Shown here piece after piece: positions 34,151-46,270 of a stretch of 64,000 nt of DNA. Under the pieces are notes generated by a model. The model made no database searches. It had not been told where the DNA came from and saw nothing but the letters and a program-made list of their open reading frames with translations. Position 1 is the first letter of the stretch; every line of letters begins with the position of its first letter. Both the position numbers and the translations under genes were made by a program. The stretch is from Amorphophallus konjac (taxonomy: Eukaryota > Streptophyta > Magnoliopsida > Alismatales > Araceae), in assembly GCA_022559845.1 (NCBI GenBank), contig CM040124.1:70703491-70767490 (forward strand). Direction: 5' to 3'.

Positions 34151-34977
34151 GGTGCCCACGGGTCTGGTCCCTAAGGAGACAATGAGCCAGGTCAGGATGA
34201 TTCGATGCCGGCTATACACTTCAAGCTTTAGGATTTCATATGCCGCTTGCCGATATGTGTCCTGGTCTCTGGCTACTTTGGGGATGATATGCATGTTTCC
34301 CCGATGATGGTTGTTGAGAAGAGTTCCCTCGCACTAGTGCCAGTTCCTTCACAAGCGAGGCCGGTGACAATCTCATTGCTTGTCGGAAAGGATATCATTG
34401 ATGCTCTTATCACTTCTTGCTCTCTTTCCATTCAGATGACTGGTTAGGAAGGGTTCTCTACCCATATTGTGCTAACTCATACGGCCGCCAAGGGTTTGAT
34501 GGATTCTATGTTGAAGGGGCAGTTCGCCGTATTATCAAGATTTCCCAAGGACATTCTACACATTTTATGCAATTTCTCTCAGTTTATCAGTGAGCCGGCC
34601 ACGTCAACGCCGCGCATTGCTCTTCCCTAGTTTCATCCCTCCCTTCTATCAAGGGAGTTATGCATCACGTCTGATTGTCGAGTGGAGTTGCCGAATCTCA
34701 GGGTTCTTGTGCCGACTGACAAGACTCCATGGTTTCACGATGCTCATCTATCTAAGGAGTTATCCATTCAAGAATGTCTAGGGGCAACCGCCCCAGTAAG
34801 GCTGCATATTCGTAACTGGGCTAGGCTGTCTGTCAGATGGGCCCGTTATTTAAGAAGATATTGCAGATTGAGAAGTTCGAAGGTCCGAGCCCGCGCCAGG
34901 CGGGTCTAGTACTAGGAAGTTTCTGCTAAGAAGAGGCGGCAGCGTAAGTTGAATGGCCGTCTATTTTGCACTCAGGG
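34151..34977 (+). other. Element B internal sequence, unrecognised
   Basis: Broken short frames with no protease, RT or integrase motif. The stretch ends in CAGGG, the left target duplication of Del2 (34973-34977). It continues after Del2 at 43253. Confidence 0.4.
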
Positions 34978-37926
34978 TGTAGCGACCCTGATACAAAAAC
35001 AAGATTTTTAAATAAATCAAATTAAAAATAAAAGATAAGTGAATAGATGAGAAAGAGCCTAAATAAGTAAATCATTAATCAAAGGAACAAAATAACACCT
35101 TTTATAAAAGTGCTGATTCAAAAGGAAACGCCTCTGTCTAAGGCGTTAATTTAAAAAGGACGCCTAGACCATAGGGCGTCAAGTTTCAAACGACGAAAGA
35201 TAAAATCTAGGAAAAATGAAATGAAACGCTCTCTACCTGGGCGCGTTTTACATAAGTAACGACGCTAGACAAGGCGTCAATTTAAATTCGACGCCCTCGC
35301 TTAAGACGTTAATTCAGTTCGAGTTTCGTTCGACCCAGGAGTCTATCCAGAGCAAGTTATGGATAACTACGTCGAGGGTAGGATATAGTAAGGACTCTAT
35401 CAAGGGAATACTACCCTTAATCAAATTCTAACTCTATTAGGATGCCCAAAATCCTATAAATAACCCTGTCCGATCAAATCCTAAAGCTGTTGCTGCTGCG
35501 TAAAGAACAGGTGATTCTTCGTACCGTTTTCTACCTCTGTCCATAATTCTTAGTCATGAAGGATACTAATATTCTTCATGTGTTCTTTAGGTTGACGTGC
35601 TGAAGAACAAAGGGTCTTCCTCATCGTCTACATCTTCTTCAAACTACCGAAGTGTCGGAGGAGTTTTTCCTTATCATCTTCCTCTGCTTCCGGAAGATCA
35701 GAGCATCGTTATTATTGAACCTTCATCCGTTCGTCGGTCAAAAAAAAAAAATCTTCTTAAAGGTAGGTCTTCTCAAGGACTGTAGCCCAAACTAGCCTAA
35801 TAATGATTATAACATCATCTGTTAGTACTTGCATATAGATTTTATGCGTTTCTGCAAAGTTTTTGAAGGAAGCGTCCCTGTCAAGGGCGGTAATTTAAAA
35901 GAAACGACCATGAGTAGGTCGTCAACTCCATATTTGACGCCCTTCACACGGACGTTAATTTCTCTTAATTAATAAATGCCATGTTTAAAATTATATATAT
36001 CTATTCAAACATGATTCTAAATTAATGCATGATCAATCTCTTGTAATCCTGCTATTTTTCCTGCCACGATCATGTACCATGTTTCCTGAAATTTTATTAT
36101 CTGAAAAATTGGTAAATTCCTGAATTCACGACCTTGTCCAGGTCGTCTCATGTTTAACTGACGCCCTAGACCAGGGCGCATATTGAAGAGACACGCCCTA
36201 GACTAGGCCACATATTGAAGAGACACGCCCCTATCCAGGGCGCGTTTCTGTTAAAAATTTCAGATTATTAATATTCTATAAATTAGAAATATTGAATGGA
36301 TGACTTCTATGTACGTCATCAAATGTAATATAAACGCCCCTGATTAAGGCGTTAATTTCATGAAAAACGGCTTTACCAAAGTCGCTATTTTTCTGCATTA
36401 CTGTTTCACTGATTACTGTTAACTGAGAGCTTCATATATATATATATATATATCGGCACTATATTCCAGTCCGTGAATATAGTCCCATGTTTCATGATGT
36501 TTTATCGCACTACCCTCAATTCTCATTGACATACAAGCTCTCCATTGGACATTCCGTTCCTTTGGACTAGCGAGTTAGTCATAGAGACCTCCGTAAGTCT
36601 CCTCGCAGCCTTGGATTCCCTCAAGGCCGAATGAGCTGGTTGTACCATAAAAACCCATTACACTATTTTGCCATGTTACTCTGAAGGAACATGGTATACC
36701 GGCCCTCATGTTATGTAAAGTGTGTATCATGAGAATTCTCTTAATGGGATGAGGTTATCATGCCATTTGATGCTGTTCTTGTAAACCCCAATTCTATATC
36801 AACATTGTTATGCTGTTCTTGTAAACCCCAATTCTATATTCAACATGATGTTCTTGTGGACCTCAATTCTATAGTGAGAATGAGGACGTCTTGACATTGA
36901 TGTGCTGTTCATGTGGACCTCAATTCTATATAAAGAATGTCCATACTTGCTTGTCACGGTACCCAAGTTAGGGAACCAATTCCACCTAGTTTTATCGATA
37001 ATCATGATCGTACCGTTATTATCGTCATTCTCTGACAAGTGTCATATTTTTGGACTCTACTCTAGTTTATCCTACATGTCTACAAGCTTTATTCTTGAAA
37101 TTCCATATTGTCTATACACGAAAGTGGATGTTAAAATACATGATTAATGCCTGCGCATATAGGGCCCGATCTGGTCCTGGGAGGAGCACCCAAAAGTACT
37201 TGTGCCCATGGGAGTTGATTGATCACGGTATTGGCATTATACCGAAGTGCATGACTAGCTTGATTGAACATTCCACAAATCTTGTACTTGTACTTGACTT
37301 GATATTACATGACTTGCGTGACCCGAAAAAGGGCAATTGCATACTTGCGTGCTTGAAACGTGATAGCCAAATTCCAACATGACATGATGAGTCTACTTGC
37401 TTAAATATCTTGATATCTTTCGATATAAGTTCTTGAAAGTTCATGACTAGTTCTTTTTGCTGTCTTATTGTTATACACTCTCTCTCTCTATCTTGTCGTT
37501 TTATGCGAGCATGCATAGCTATAGTGCATTCATGAAAGATGTAATTACTTAAACCCATTGCTAGTTCTTGAGATATAATTTCCTACTGAGCGTTCGCTCA
37601 CTTAGTGTTTCCCTACTTTTCAGGTAAGTCCGACGAAGAGGGAACTCAAACAGATGGGGAAAATCAAGAGTGAAAGAGATAGAGCTTCTTCCGTGTTATC
37701 TAGTCTTTTTCATATTTTCTTAGGTCAACCTTGTATTTTTCCTTTATTTTAGTTAGTACTTCAAAGGTTTGTAAAAGACATATTCTTATGAAGGAATAAA
37801 GGATTGGGTTATCTTTACTTTTGCGCATCTCTGATTTTGGTGTCGAATACACTAATACTCTGATTGACATTATTGATATAAACTCGTCACGCGTCTCTGG
37901 GTATCTTCCGCTCTCGGGGCGTGACA
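34978..37926 (+). repeat. Del2 5' LTR
   Basis: 2949 bp, TGTAGCGACC to GCGTGACA, with TATAAATA from 35455. It is 34 bp longer than the 3' LTR, accounted for by an extra tandem copy of a CGCCCTAGACTAGG / ATTGAAGAGACA block at about 36180-36230. Short GC-rich inverted repeats stud 35100-35310 and 35870-36380. Four tandem copies of a block ending CCCCAATTCTATA or CCTCAATTCTATA lie at 36774-36935. Confidence 0.96.
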
Positions 37927-37933
37927 GTTTTTG

Positions 37934-37945
37934 TGGTATCAGAGC
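37934..37945 (+). other. Del2 primer binding site (tRNA-iMet)
   Basis: TGGTATCAGAGC, 7 bp after the LTR end, as in Del1. Confidence 0.95.
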
Positions 37946-38098
37946 CTAGGGTATTCAATTCCTAAGAAAACCCAAGTCCAAGGATAGGTTTAACCTTTAA
38001 CTGGTGAGATTGGGTAGAACCAAGGGTTAATGTTAACATAAAAATGCTAGCTTCTAAATAAAATCACGTATTAATCTAGTTATTGTAATTGTAGGACG

Positions 38099-38612
38099 AT
38101 GGCTTATCAGTAGATCCCTCAAAAGTTGAAGCTGTGAAGAATTGGGAAAGACCGACCAATGCTAGCGAGATCTGAAGCTTCTTAGGTCTTGCCGGCTATT
38201 ACAGGCGATTCATCAAAGACTTTTCTAAGATCGCCGTACCACTTACGAGGTTAACTCGCAAGGAGATCCGTACGAATGGAGTGAGGAATGTGAAAGAAGC
38301 TTCCAAACTCTCAAGGATCATCTTACTACAGCTCCTGTCTTAGCATTACCGATGGAAGGAGAGAAATTCGAGGTATACACTGATGCTTCTGGCATTGGCC
38401 TCGGATGTGTTCTAATGCAACAAGGAAAGGTTATAGCTTACTCTTCTCGTCAATTAAAGAAGCATGAATAGAACTACCACGTCCATGACTTAGAATTAGC
38501 CGCGGTAGTATTTGCACTCAAAATATGGAGACATTATCTTTATGGAGTACAGTTTACTGTATACTCTGACCACAAGAGTCTCAAGTATCTCTTTTCACAA
38601 AAGGAACTAAAT
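38099..38612 (+). pseudogene. Del2 gag-start/RT-RNase H fusion remnant
   Basis: The gag start codon and next codon (ATGGCT, 38099-38104) are joined to the end of RT (VDPSKVEAV region). In Del1 the hexamer ATGGCT occurs at both matching sites, 3169-3174 and 5356-5361. The fusion is out of frame. The RT/RNase H frame has TGA at 38173-38175 (CGA in Del1), about one base missing near 38270, and TAG at 38469-38471 (GAG in Del1). [10 protein letters not shown] and [12 protein letters not shown] remain readable. Confidence 0.93.
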
Positions 38613-39992
38613 ATGAGGCAAAGACGTTGGCTAGAATATCTCAAGGACTTCGACTTCAATATACAATATCATCCCGGAAAGGGTAATCATGTAGCATATG
38701 CCCTTAGTCGAAAGCCGAGAGCACTGTTAGCCAATTATATGATTCAAGAATGGAAGTTGCTGGAGCAATTCTCTGAATTCAATATAAGCGTGGACACAGA
38801 CTTTCAATGTGTCACATTGTCTCATATAAGCATTCAGCCAGACCTATTAACTGAAATACAAGCACTTCAGGATAATGACCCAATATTAGTGGAAATCAAG
38901 GGCAAACTGGAAGGACAATCTGATTTCCAAATAACTTGTGAAGGAAGATTAATGTTCAGGAATAGAACTTGCATACCGGATTATCCCGAGTTAAAGAAGA
39001 AGATATTAGATGAAGCTCATAGATCAAGGTACACGATTCATCCTGGATCTACCAAAATGTACCAAGATGTGAAGAGAAATTTCTGGTGGCCCAACATGAA
39101 AAGGGAAATAGCAGACTATGTCTCGCGCTGTCTCACGTGCCAACAGGTCAAGGCGGAACACCAAAAGCCTGCTGGAAAATTACATCCTCTAGATATTCCC
39201 AAATGGAAGTGGGAGAATATTAGCATGGATTTCATTATGGGTTTATCTAAATCAAAAGGACATGATGGAATATGGGTTATCATTGACCGATTGACTAAAT
39301 CGGCGCATTTCTTGCCAATAAAGAGCCGATGGACAGTTGATGTTTTGGCTGCATTATACATCAAGGAAATAGTCAGATTACATGGTATTCCTGTTTCAAT
39401 CGCATCTGACAGAGATCCCCGTTTTACTTCTCATTTTTGGAAGGGATTACAACATTCGTTGGGAACAGGGCTTAACTTTAGTACAGCTTTTCATCCTCAA
39501 ACAGATGGTCAGACCGAGAGAACAAATCAGGTGGTTGAAGATATGCTCAGAGCTTGCATCATTGATTTCGATGGAAGCTGGCATGATCACTTGCCGTTGG
39601 TGGAATTTGCATACAATAATAGCTACCAGGCAAGTATACAAATGGCACCTTTCGAAGCTTTATACGGAAGGAGTTGCCGATCACCCTTATGCTGGGACGA
39701 AGTTGGAGAGAAGCAACTGCTAGGTCCAGACATGGTAAGGGTTACCACTGAAAGAATACAATTGATTAGAGAAAGACTGCAAGTTGCTCAGTCTAGGCAA
39801 AAGGCTTATGTCGATAGAAGAAGGAGAGATCTTGAATTCCAAATTGGAGATCATGTATTTCTCAAGATATCGCCTGGACGTGGCATACGGAGATTTGGTG
39901 TTAAAGGCAAGCTTACACCAAGATTCATTGGACCCTTCGAGATACTGGAACGAGTTGGCGAGGTTGCTTATCGCATCGCATTGCCTCCTTAA
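38613..39992 (+). pseudogene. pol: Del2 RNase H end and integrase
   Basis: 459 residues from the first Met, but the frame is open back to the TAG at 38469, so this Met is not a real start. It reads the end of RNase H ([15 protein letters not shown]). Del1 has VADALSRK, so the conserved Asp is Tyr at residue 29 (codon 38697-38699). An uninterrupted integrase follows: HHCC zinc domain with HPGSTKM and C-LTC, then D (MDFIMGL), D (SDRDPRF) and E (GQTERTN). It stops at TAA 39990-39992, where Del1 has CAA. This is the least damaged integrase in the window. Confidence 0.95.
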
Positions 39993-40259
39993 CTGTCCGA
40001 TGTACATAATGTATTCCACATATCTATGTTGAAGAAGTATGTACACGATCCATCACATATTATTGATCATGGAGACCTAGTGATACCGAAGGATCTCACA
40101 TATGAGCAGAAGCCTATGAAGATACTAGATCGTGAAGTACGTACCCTAAGGAATAAGGCTATTCCCATGCTTAAGGTACAATGGAATAAGAACTCCGAAC
40201 ATGAAGCTACATGGGAGACCGAGGAATCCATGAGGAAGCGATTTCCAGAATTGTTTTAA
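39993..40259 (+). pseudogene. pol: Del2 chromodomain segment
   Basis: Continues in frame after the TAA at 39990-39992 and runs through MLKKYVHDPSHIIDHGD and VQWNKNSEHEATWE to RFPELF, matching the Del1 C-terminus almost residue for residue. Confidence 0.92.
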
Positions 40260-40319
40260 GGTATATACTCTACACTCTCCACTTATATATACTATTGAAT
40301 TTGGGGACCAAATTCTCTT

Positions 40320-40332
40320 AAGTAGGGGAGGG
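40320..40332 (+). other. Del2 polypurine tract
   Basis: AAGTAGGGGAGGG directly before the 3' LTR. It carries an A where Del1 has an additional G. Confidence 0.88.
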
Positions 40333-43247
40333 TGTAGCGACCCTGATAAAAAAATAAGATTTTTAAATAAATCAAATTAAAAATAAAAGATAAGTGAATA
40401 GATGAGAAAGAGCCTAAATAAGTAAATCATTAATCAAAGGAACAAAATAACGACTTTTATAAAGGCGCTGATTCAAAAGGAAACGCCTCTGTCTAAGGCG
40501 TTAATTTAAAAAGGACGCCTAGACCATAGGGCGTCAAGTTTCAAACGACGAAAGATAAAATCTAGGAAAAAGGAAATGAAACGCCCTCTACCTGGGCGCG
40601 TTTTACATAAGTAACGACGCTAGACAAGGCGTCAATTTAAATTCGACGCCCTCGCTTAAGACGTTAATTCAGTTCGAGTTTCGTTCGACCCAGGAGTCTA
40701 TCCAGAGCAAGTTATGGATAACTACGTCGAGGGTAGGATATAGTAAGGACTCTATCAAGGGAATACTATCCTTAATCAAATTCTAACTCTATTAGGATGC
40801 CCAAAATCCTATAAATAACCCTGTCCGATCAAACCCTAAAGCTGTTGCTGCTGCGTGAAGAACAGGTGATTCTTCGTACCGTTTTCTTCCTCTGTCCCTA
40901 ATTCTTAGTCATGAAGGATACTAATATTCTTCATGTGTTCTGTAGGTTGACGTGCTGAAGAACAAAGGGTCTTCCTCATCGTCTACATCTTCTTCAAACT
41001 ACCGAAGTGTCGGAGGAGTTTTTCCTTATCATCTTCCTCTGCTTCCGGAAGATCAGAGCATCGTTATTATTGAACCTTCATCCGTTCGTCGGTCAAAAAA
41101 ACAAAAAATCTTCTTAAAGGTAGGTCTTCTCAAGGACTGTAGCCCAAACTAGCCTAATAATGATTATAACATCATCCGTTAGTACTTGCATATAGATTTT
41201 ATGCGTTTCTGCAAAGTTTTTGAAGGAAGCGTCCTTGTCAAGGGCGCTAATTTAAAAGAAACGACCATGACTAGGTCGTCAACTCCATATTTGATGCCCT
41301 TCACACGGACGTTAATTTCTCTTAATTAATAAATGCCATGTTTAAAATTATATATATCTATTCAAACATGATTCTAAATTAATGCATGATCAATCTCTTG
41401 TAATCCTGCTATTTTTCCTGCCACTATCATGTACCCTGTTTCCTGAAATTTTATTATCTGAAAAATTGGTAAATTCCTGAATTCACGACCTTGTCCAGGT
41501 CGTCTCATGTTTAACTGACGCCCTAGACCAGGGCGCATATTGAAGAGACACGCCCCTGTCCAGGGCGCGTTTCTGTTAAAAATTCCATATTATTAATATT
41601 CTACAAATTAGAAATATTGAAAGGACGACTTCTATGTACGTCGTCAAATGTAATATAAACGCCCCTGATTAAGGCGTTAATTTCATGAAAAATGGCTTTA
41701 CCAAAGTCGCTATTTTTCTGCATTACTGTTTCACTGATTACTGTTAACCGAGAGCTTCATATATATATATATATCGGCACTATATTCCAGTCCGTGAATA
41801 TAGTCCCATGTTTCATGATGTTTTATCGCACTACCCTCAATTCTCATTGACATACAAGCTCTCCATTGGACATTCCGTTCCTTTGGACTAGCGAGTTAGT
41901 CATAGAGACCTCCGTAAGTCTTCTCGCAGCCTTGGATTCCCTCAAGGCCGACTGAGCTGGTTGTACCATAAAAACCCATTACACTGTTTTGCCATGTTAC
42001 TCTGAAGGAACATGGTATATCGGCCCTCATGTTATACAAAGTGTGTATCATGAGAATTCTCTTAATGGGATGAGGTTATCATGCCATTTGATGCTGTTCT
42101 TGTAAACCCCAATTCTATATCAACATTGTTATGCTGTTCTTGTAAACCCCAATTCTATATTCAACATGATGTTCTTGTGGACCTCAATTCTATAGTGAGA
42201 ATGAGGACGTCTTGACATTGATGTGTTGTTCATGTGGACCTCAATTCTATATAAAGAATGTCCATACTTGCTTGTCATGGTACCCAAGTTAGGGAACCAA
42301 TTCCACCTAGTTTTATCGATAATCATGATCGTACCGTTATTATCGCCATTCTATGACAAGTGTCATATTTTTGGACTCTACTCTAGTTTACCCTACATAT
42401 CTACAAGCTTTATTCTTAAAATTCCATATTGGCTATACACAAAAGTGGATGTTAAAATACATGATTAATGCCTGCGCATATAGGGCCCGATCTGGTCCTG
42501 GGAGGAGCACCCGAAAGTACTTGTGCCCATGGGAGTTGATTGATCACGGTATTGGCATTATACCGAAGTGCATGAGTAGCTTGATTGAACATTCCACAAA
42601 TCTTGTACTTGTACTTGACTTGATATTACATGACTTGCGTGACCCGAAAAAGGGCAATTGCATACTTGCGTGCTTGAAACGTGATAGCCAAATTCCAACA
42701 TGACATGATGAGTCTACTTGCTTAAATATCTTGATATCTTTCGATATAAGTTCTTGAAAGTTCATGACTAGTTCTTTTTGTTGTCTTATTGTTATACACA
42801 CTCTCTCTCTATCTTGTCGTTTTATGCGAGCATGCATAGCTATAGTGCATTCATGAAAGATGTAATCTCTTAAACCCATTGCTAGTTCTTGGGATATAAT
42901 TTCCTACTGAGCGTTCGCTCACTTAGTGTTTCCCTACTTTTCAGGTAAGTCCGACGAAGAGGGAACTCAAACAGATGGGGAAAATCAAGAGTGAAAGAGA
43001 TAGAGCTTCTTCCGTGTTATCTAGTCTTTTTCATATTTTCTTGGGTCAACTTTGTATTTTTCCTTTATTTTAGTTAGTACTTCAAAGGTTTGTAATAGAC
43101 ATATTCTTATGAAGGAATAAAGGATTGGGTTATCTTTACTTTTACGCATCTCTGATTTTGGTGTCGAATACACTAATACTCTGATTGACATGATTGATAT
43201 AAACTCGTCACGCGTCTCCGGGTATCTTCCGCTCTCGGGACGTGACA
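40333..43247 (+). repeat. Del2 3' LTR
   Basis: 2915 bp, TGTAGCGACC to GACGTGACA, with TATAAATA at 40810-40817. It carries the same inverted-repeat array and CAATTCTATA tandem blocks as the 5' LTR. It is followed by the target duplication CAGGG. Confidence 0.96.
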
Positions 43248-43252
43248 CAGGG

Positions 43253-44112
43253 GATCACTTCTCCTTCTTTTTCCTTTCATTCATCATTTCTCCTACTCAG
43301 CTCCCACCCTTGGGTGGTGTATCTTCCCTCTTTCAATCTTACATCCTCAATCTTCTCCTCTTCCCATCCGGATCTTTCTAGTCCTTCTTCTCTTCATCCT
43401 TTTCACCTGGAGCCTCCGGGTTCTCCTCATCCTTTCGATTTTAAATCCTCGTCTGATCATCCTCCTCATCCGGCTCGTCCAGATTGCTTTCTTAATTCTG
43501 GTTTGCCTTTTCCTTCATTCCATCCGGAGCATCTGGATCTCTTTTATCATCCCAATCTTCAATTTCCATCTGATTATTACCCTCCGAAATTTTCGGGTTC
43601 TACTAATTCTTCTTCTCCGACATCATCGGATGGTTACTCCCCTTCTTCTTTATCTTTGCAACAATCTTCTCATTATTTTTCTATTCCTTCTTTATCACCC
43701 TTTCGGGGTCGTCACCCTTTTTCATGCTGTTTTTGAGGCTTTAGTCCACCTTGAGCTCAGTTAATCTCTATTTATTCTGTAGCATGTTCCTTGTTATCAG
43801 AGTCTCAGCACCATAGTGAGGGAGTTCTAGCCCTCACCTCTCTTCCTTTTATCCTTTTTCATCCAGTTTGATGTATGCCGCTCCTTCGTGTCGAGGAATC
43901 TCTGCACCTTGTTATCCTCTCCCCTTTATCTTGTCAAGTAAGGAATACAAAGCTCGTGTTGATCAAGACCGCTTCAGGATGCTAGTTTTCATTTTCAGGA
44001 TTGCAAGGTATCTGTTATTTTGCGCAAAATGTGCTTTCATTTTTATTACCTGTGTTATTCCTGCACATGATGTTAACGCTGGTTCCTTAACATGTTTGAG
44101 GGGCTTTAGGTC
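43253..44112 (+). pseudogene. Element B internal sequence after Del2
   Basis: Continues element B. A frame at about 43250-43736 codes a Ser/Pro/His/Phe-rich low-complexity protein (for example HPDLSSPSSLHPFHLEPP) that ends at a stop. No catalytic motif was seen. The remaining 380 bp hold only short frames. It could be another Pro/Ser-rich linker or an unrelated repeat. Confidence 0.35.
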
Positions 44113-44139
44113 TTATGGGGTGTTTGGGAGTACTTTTTT

Positions 44140-44417
44140 GGGTTTTTTGCATGAAAACCATTGTTAAAAGTGAATTTGGAAAAAATCATTCCTAAAAATA
44201 TATTAGCAGGTATATCATTGAGTTAATTCAAATAGTGCATAAATGCCATTTAAGCGTGGTTTTCTTACAAGTTGTTGGTAACAAGAAGTGATATGCATGT
44301 AAATAAATATGGCATTTTTGCACAATTCGGATTACACAGTGATATACCTGCTAATGCATTTTTAGAAATGGTTTTTTTGCAAATTCACTCTTAACAATGG
44401 TTTTCATGCAAAAACCC
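44140..44417 (+). mobile_element. Mutator-like MITE, copy 1
   Basis: 278 bp with long terminal inverted repeats of roughly 85 bp (GGGTTTTTTGCATGAAAACC at the left, the complement at the right). Flanked by a perfect 9-bp duplication, TACTTTTTT, at 44131-44139 and 44418-44426. Nine-base duplications and long inverted repeats are typical of Mutator-like MITEs. Same family as 46271-46550. Confidence 0.9.
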
Positions 44418-44558
44418 TACTTTTTTTAGAACTCTTTCTATCTCAAAAATTATGTTGTGTTAATTTTTAATTTAAATTTTAAAATTGATAAAAATTGGTA
44501 ACATCTGTTTGGTAAAAGTGATATAATTTTTAAAATTTATATAGAATTGTTTGGCCAT

Positions 44559-45320
44559 CTCGGAGGGGGGGAGCCAAAGGGAGGGGAGGGGGCTGCGCAG
44601 GGGGGGAACCGGAGGGAGGGGAGGGAGGGGGCTGCGCAGGGGGGAGCCGGAGCCCGAGCCGGAGGGGAACCGAGGGAGGGGGCTGCGCAGGGGGGGAGCC
44701 AGAGGGGGGGAACCGGAGGGAGGGGAGGGGGCTGCGCAGGGGGGGGAGCCGGAGCCGGAGGGGGGGAACCGGACTGGAGAGAGGGGAGGGGGCTGCGCAT
44801 GGGAGGAGCCGGAGACGGAGGGGGGGAACCAGAGGGAGGGGAGGGGGCTGTGTAGGGGGGAGCCGGAGACGGAGGGGGGGAACCGAGGGAGGGGGAGGGG
44901 GCTGCGCAGGGGGGAGCAGGAGCTGGAGGGGGGGAGGGGGCTACGCAGGGGGGGAGCCGGAGCCGGAGGGGGGGAACCGGAGGGAGGGGAGGGGGTTGTG
45001 CAGGGGGGGAGCCGGAGACGGAGGGGGGGAACCGGAGGGAGGGGGAGGGGGCTGCGGAGGGGGGAGCCGGAGCCGGAGGGGGGGAGGGGGCTACGCAGGG
45101 GGGAGCCAGAGCCGGATGGGGGGAACCGGAGGGAGGGGAGGGGGCTGCACAGGGGGGGAGCCGGAGCCGGAGGGGGGGAACCGGAGGGAGGGGGCTGCAT
45201 AGGGGGGAAGCCAGTGTCGGAGGGGGGGGACCGGAGGGAGGGGAGGGGGCTGCGCAGGGGGGGAGGGACAGCCAGCGGGAGGGAGAGGGAAGGGGAGACG
45301 GGGGGAGGGGAGGGGGTTGC
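44559..45320 (+). repeat. G-rich minisatellite, unit about 50-57 bp
   Basis: About 14 units built on GGAGCCGGAGCCGGAGGGGG, GGAACCGGAGGGAGGGGAGG and GGGGCTGCGCAGG. The plus strand is almost pure purine with many G-runs of four to seven, so G-quadruplex formation is likely. Long open frames on both strands (up to 273 codons) are repeat translations, not genes. Confidence 0.95.
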
Positions 45321-45507
45321 GAGCGACGTGAGTGTTTTTAAAAAAAAATTGGTCCAGTGTTATTTTTTTTAGGAAGATTTACACGGGACTAGATTCTCTC
45401 TCTAAAATTTAGTAGAGGAATACCAAATAGGGTTATAAGATCTCTTACTCTTTTTTTCAAAATTGAGAGAAAAAAGAGGTAAAAAAGAGCAACCAAACAC
45501 CCTATTA

Positions 45508-45763
45508 GCTTAGTCAAAATTTCTAGTTCACTTCTACAACATTCTTAGGCTGGTGATAGCTCCGCGTTGGGAGTCTAGTTCTTTCCCCGACCGTTGAGGG
45601 TGAGTCCTTTGGGCATGGTTTTCCACACACTACATGGTGAGCTATAGCCGATTCTCCTCTAAGACACACCGTTGTTGCTTTGGCCATTCTTTGCGTATGC
45701 ACAAAGGCCTTTTCTTTTCTCTGCTCCACCAAGTGCAGGGGCAAGAGATGGATAGATAAGATA
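45508..45763. other. Unassigned, probably element B remnant
   Basis: 256 bp between the Tourist-like element and E3. No gene was seen. It ends in AGATA, the left target site of E3. Confidence 0.3.
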
Positions 45764-46270
45764 TGATGTGAAATGACCTAGGGATACAATGGGACAGACT
45801 AGACAATCCTCGGACCTAGACTTACAAGCACTTAAACACGAGAGCTAACTCAATGTTGGGGCGGACTGATTACGTAGCGAACCCTTTCCTGCGGTGACTA
45901 GGTGATGGTAGGGCGGGTCCGAGAACCAGAACCCTGTTGGTAAGACGGCGATGGCCCAGCCAAGTGTGTCCCTCCTTAAAATGGGGGTACCCACGATAGT
46001 GGGCAGACTTCGTGCCTTGAGGGCACGAGGTTCTCTTCTCACTCTAACCGTGGTGGCTGCTCGTTATCGTGGAGGCACGGGGTCGGGCGCTCTCGGACCC
46101 CACCGGCGGAGCAAGATATGATACTAAAGGAATAAACAAAACCAAGGAGGGTTCAGCGAATACCTGATCGGTGTGAAGACACCAATCTCGGGCCAGAGAC
46201 GAGGGCGAGCGGGGAAGCATGGGACTCCCCGCACGTTGCACCGATGGAGCTTCCCCTATTATAACTTTAA

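Larger units (their letters stand above)
34978..43247 (+). mobile_element. Del/Tekay element Del2, internally deleted
   Basis: Complete LTR pair (34978-37926 and 40333-43247) flanked by a perfect 5-bp duplication, CAGGG, at 34973-34977 and 43248-43252. The interior is only 2.4 kb. After the PBS and the gag start codon the sequence jumps into the end of RT, deleting about 2.19 kb relative to Del1. The rest encodes RNase H, integrase and chromodomain with several stops. It is the same family as Del1 and sits within element B. The LTRs agree closely apart from a 34-bp length difference, so this is a recent insertion of an already deleted or later deleted copy. Confidence 0.96.
44116..45504 (+). 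mobile_element. Tourist-like (PIF/Harbinger) non-autonomous element
   Basis: Terminal inverted repeats TGGGGTGTTTGG and CCAAACACCCTA (11 of 12 complementary), flanked by TTA at 44113-44115 and 45505-45507, the target duplication of PIF/Harbinger elements. A subterminal match extends inward (CTTTTTT and CTCTCAA-type blocks). It has no transposase. The body contains a Mutator-type MITE (44140-44417) and a G-rich minisatellite (44559-45320). GGTGTTTGG ends also occur in hAT-like elements, so the superfamily rests mainly on the 3-bp TTA. Confidence 0.75.

Noticed and set aside
44551..45372. 273-codon open frame and a 242-codon frame on the other strand, Gly/Arg/Glu-rich and Pro/Ser-rich
   Set aside because: Both lie in the G-rich minisatellite. 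Stops are rare there by composition and every frame reads as repeat peptide.
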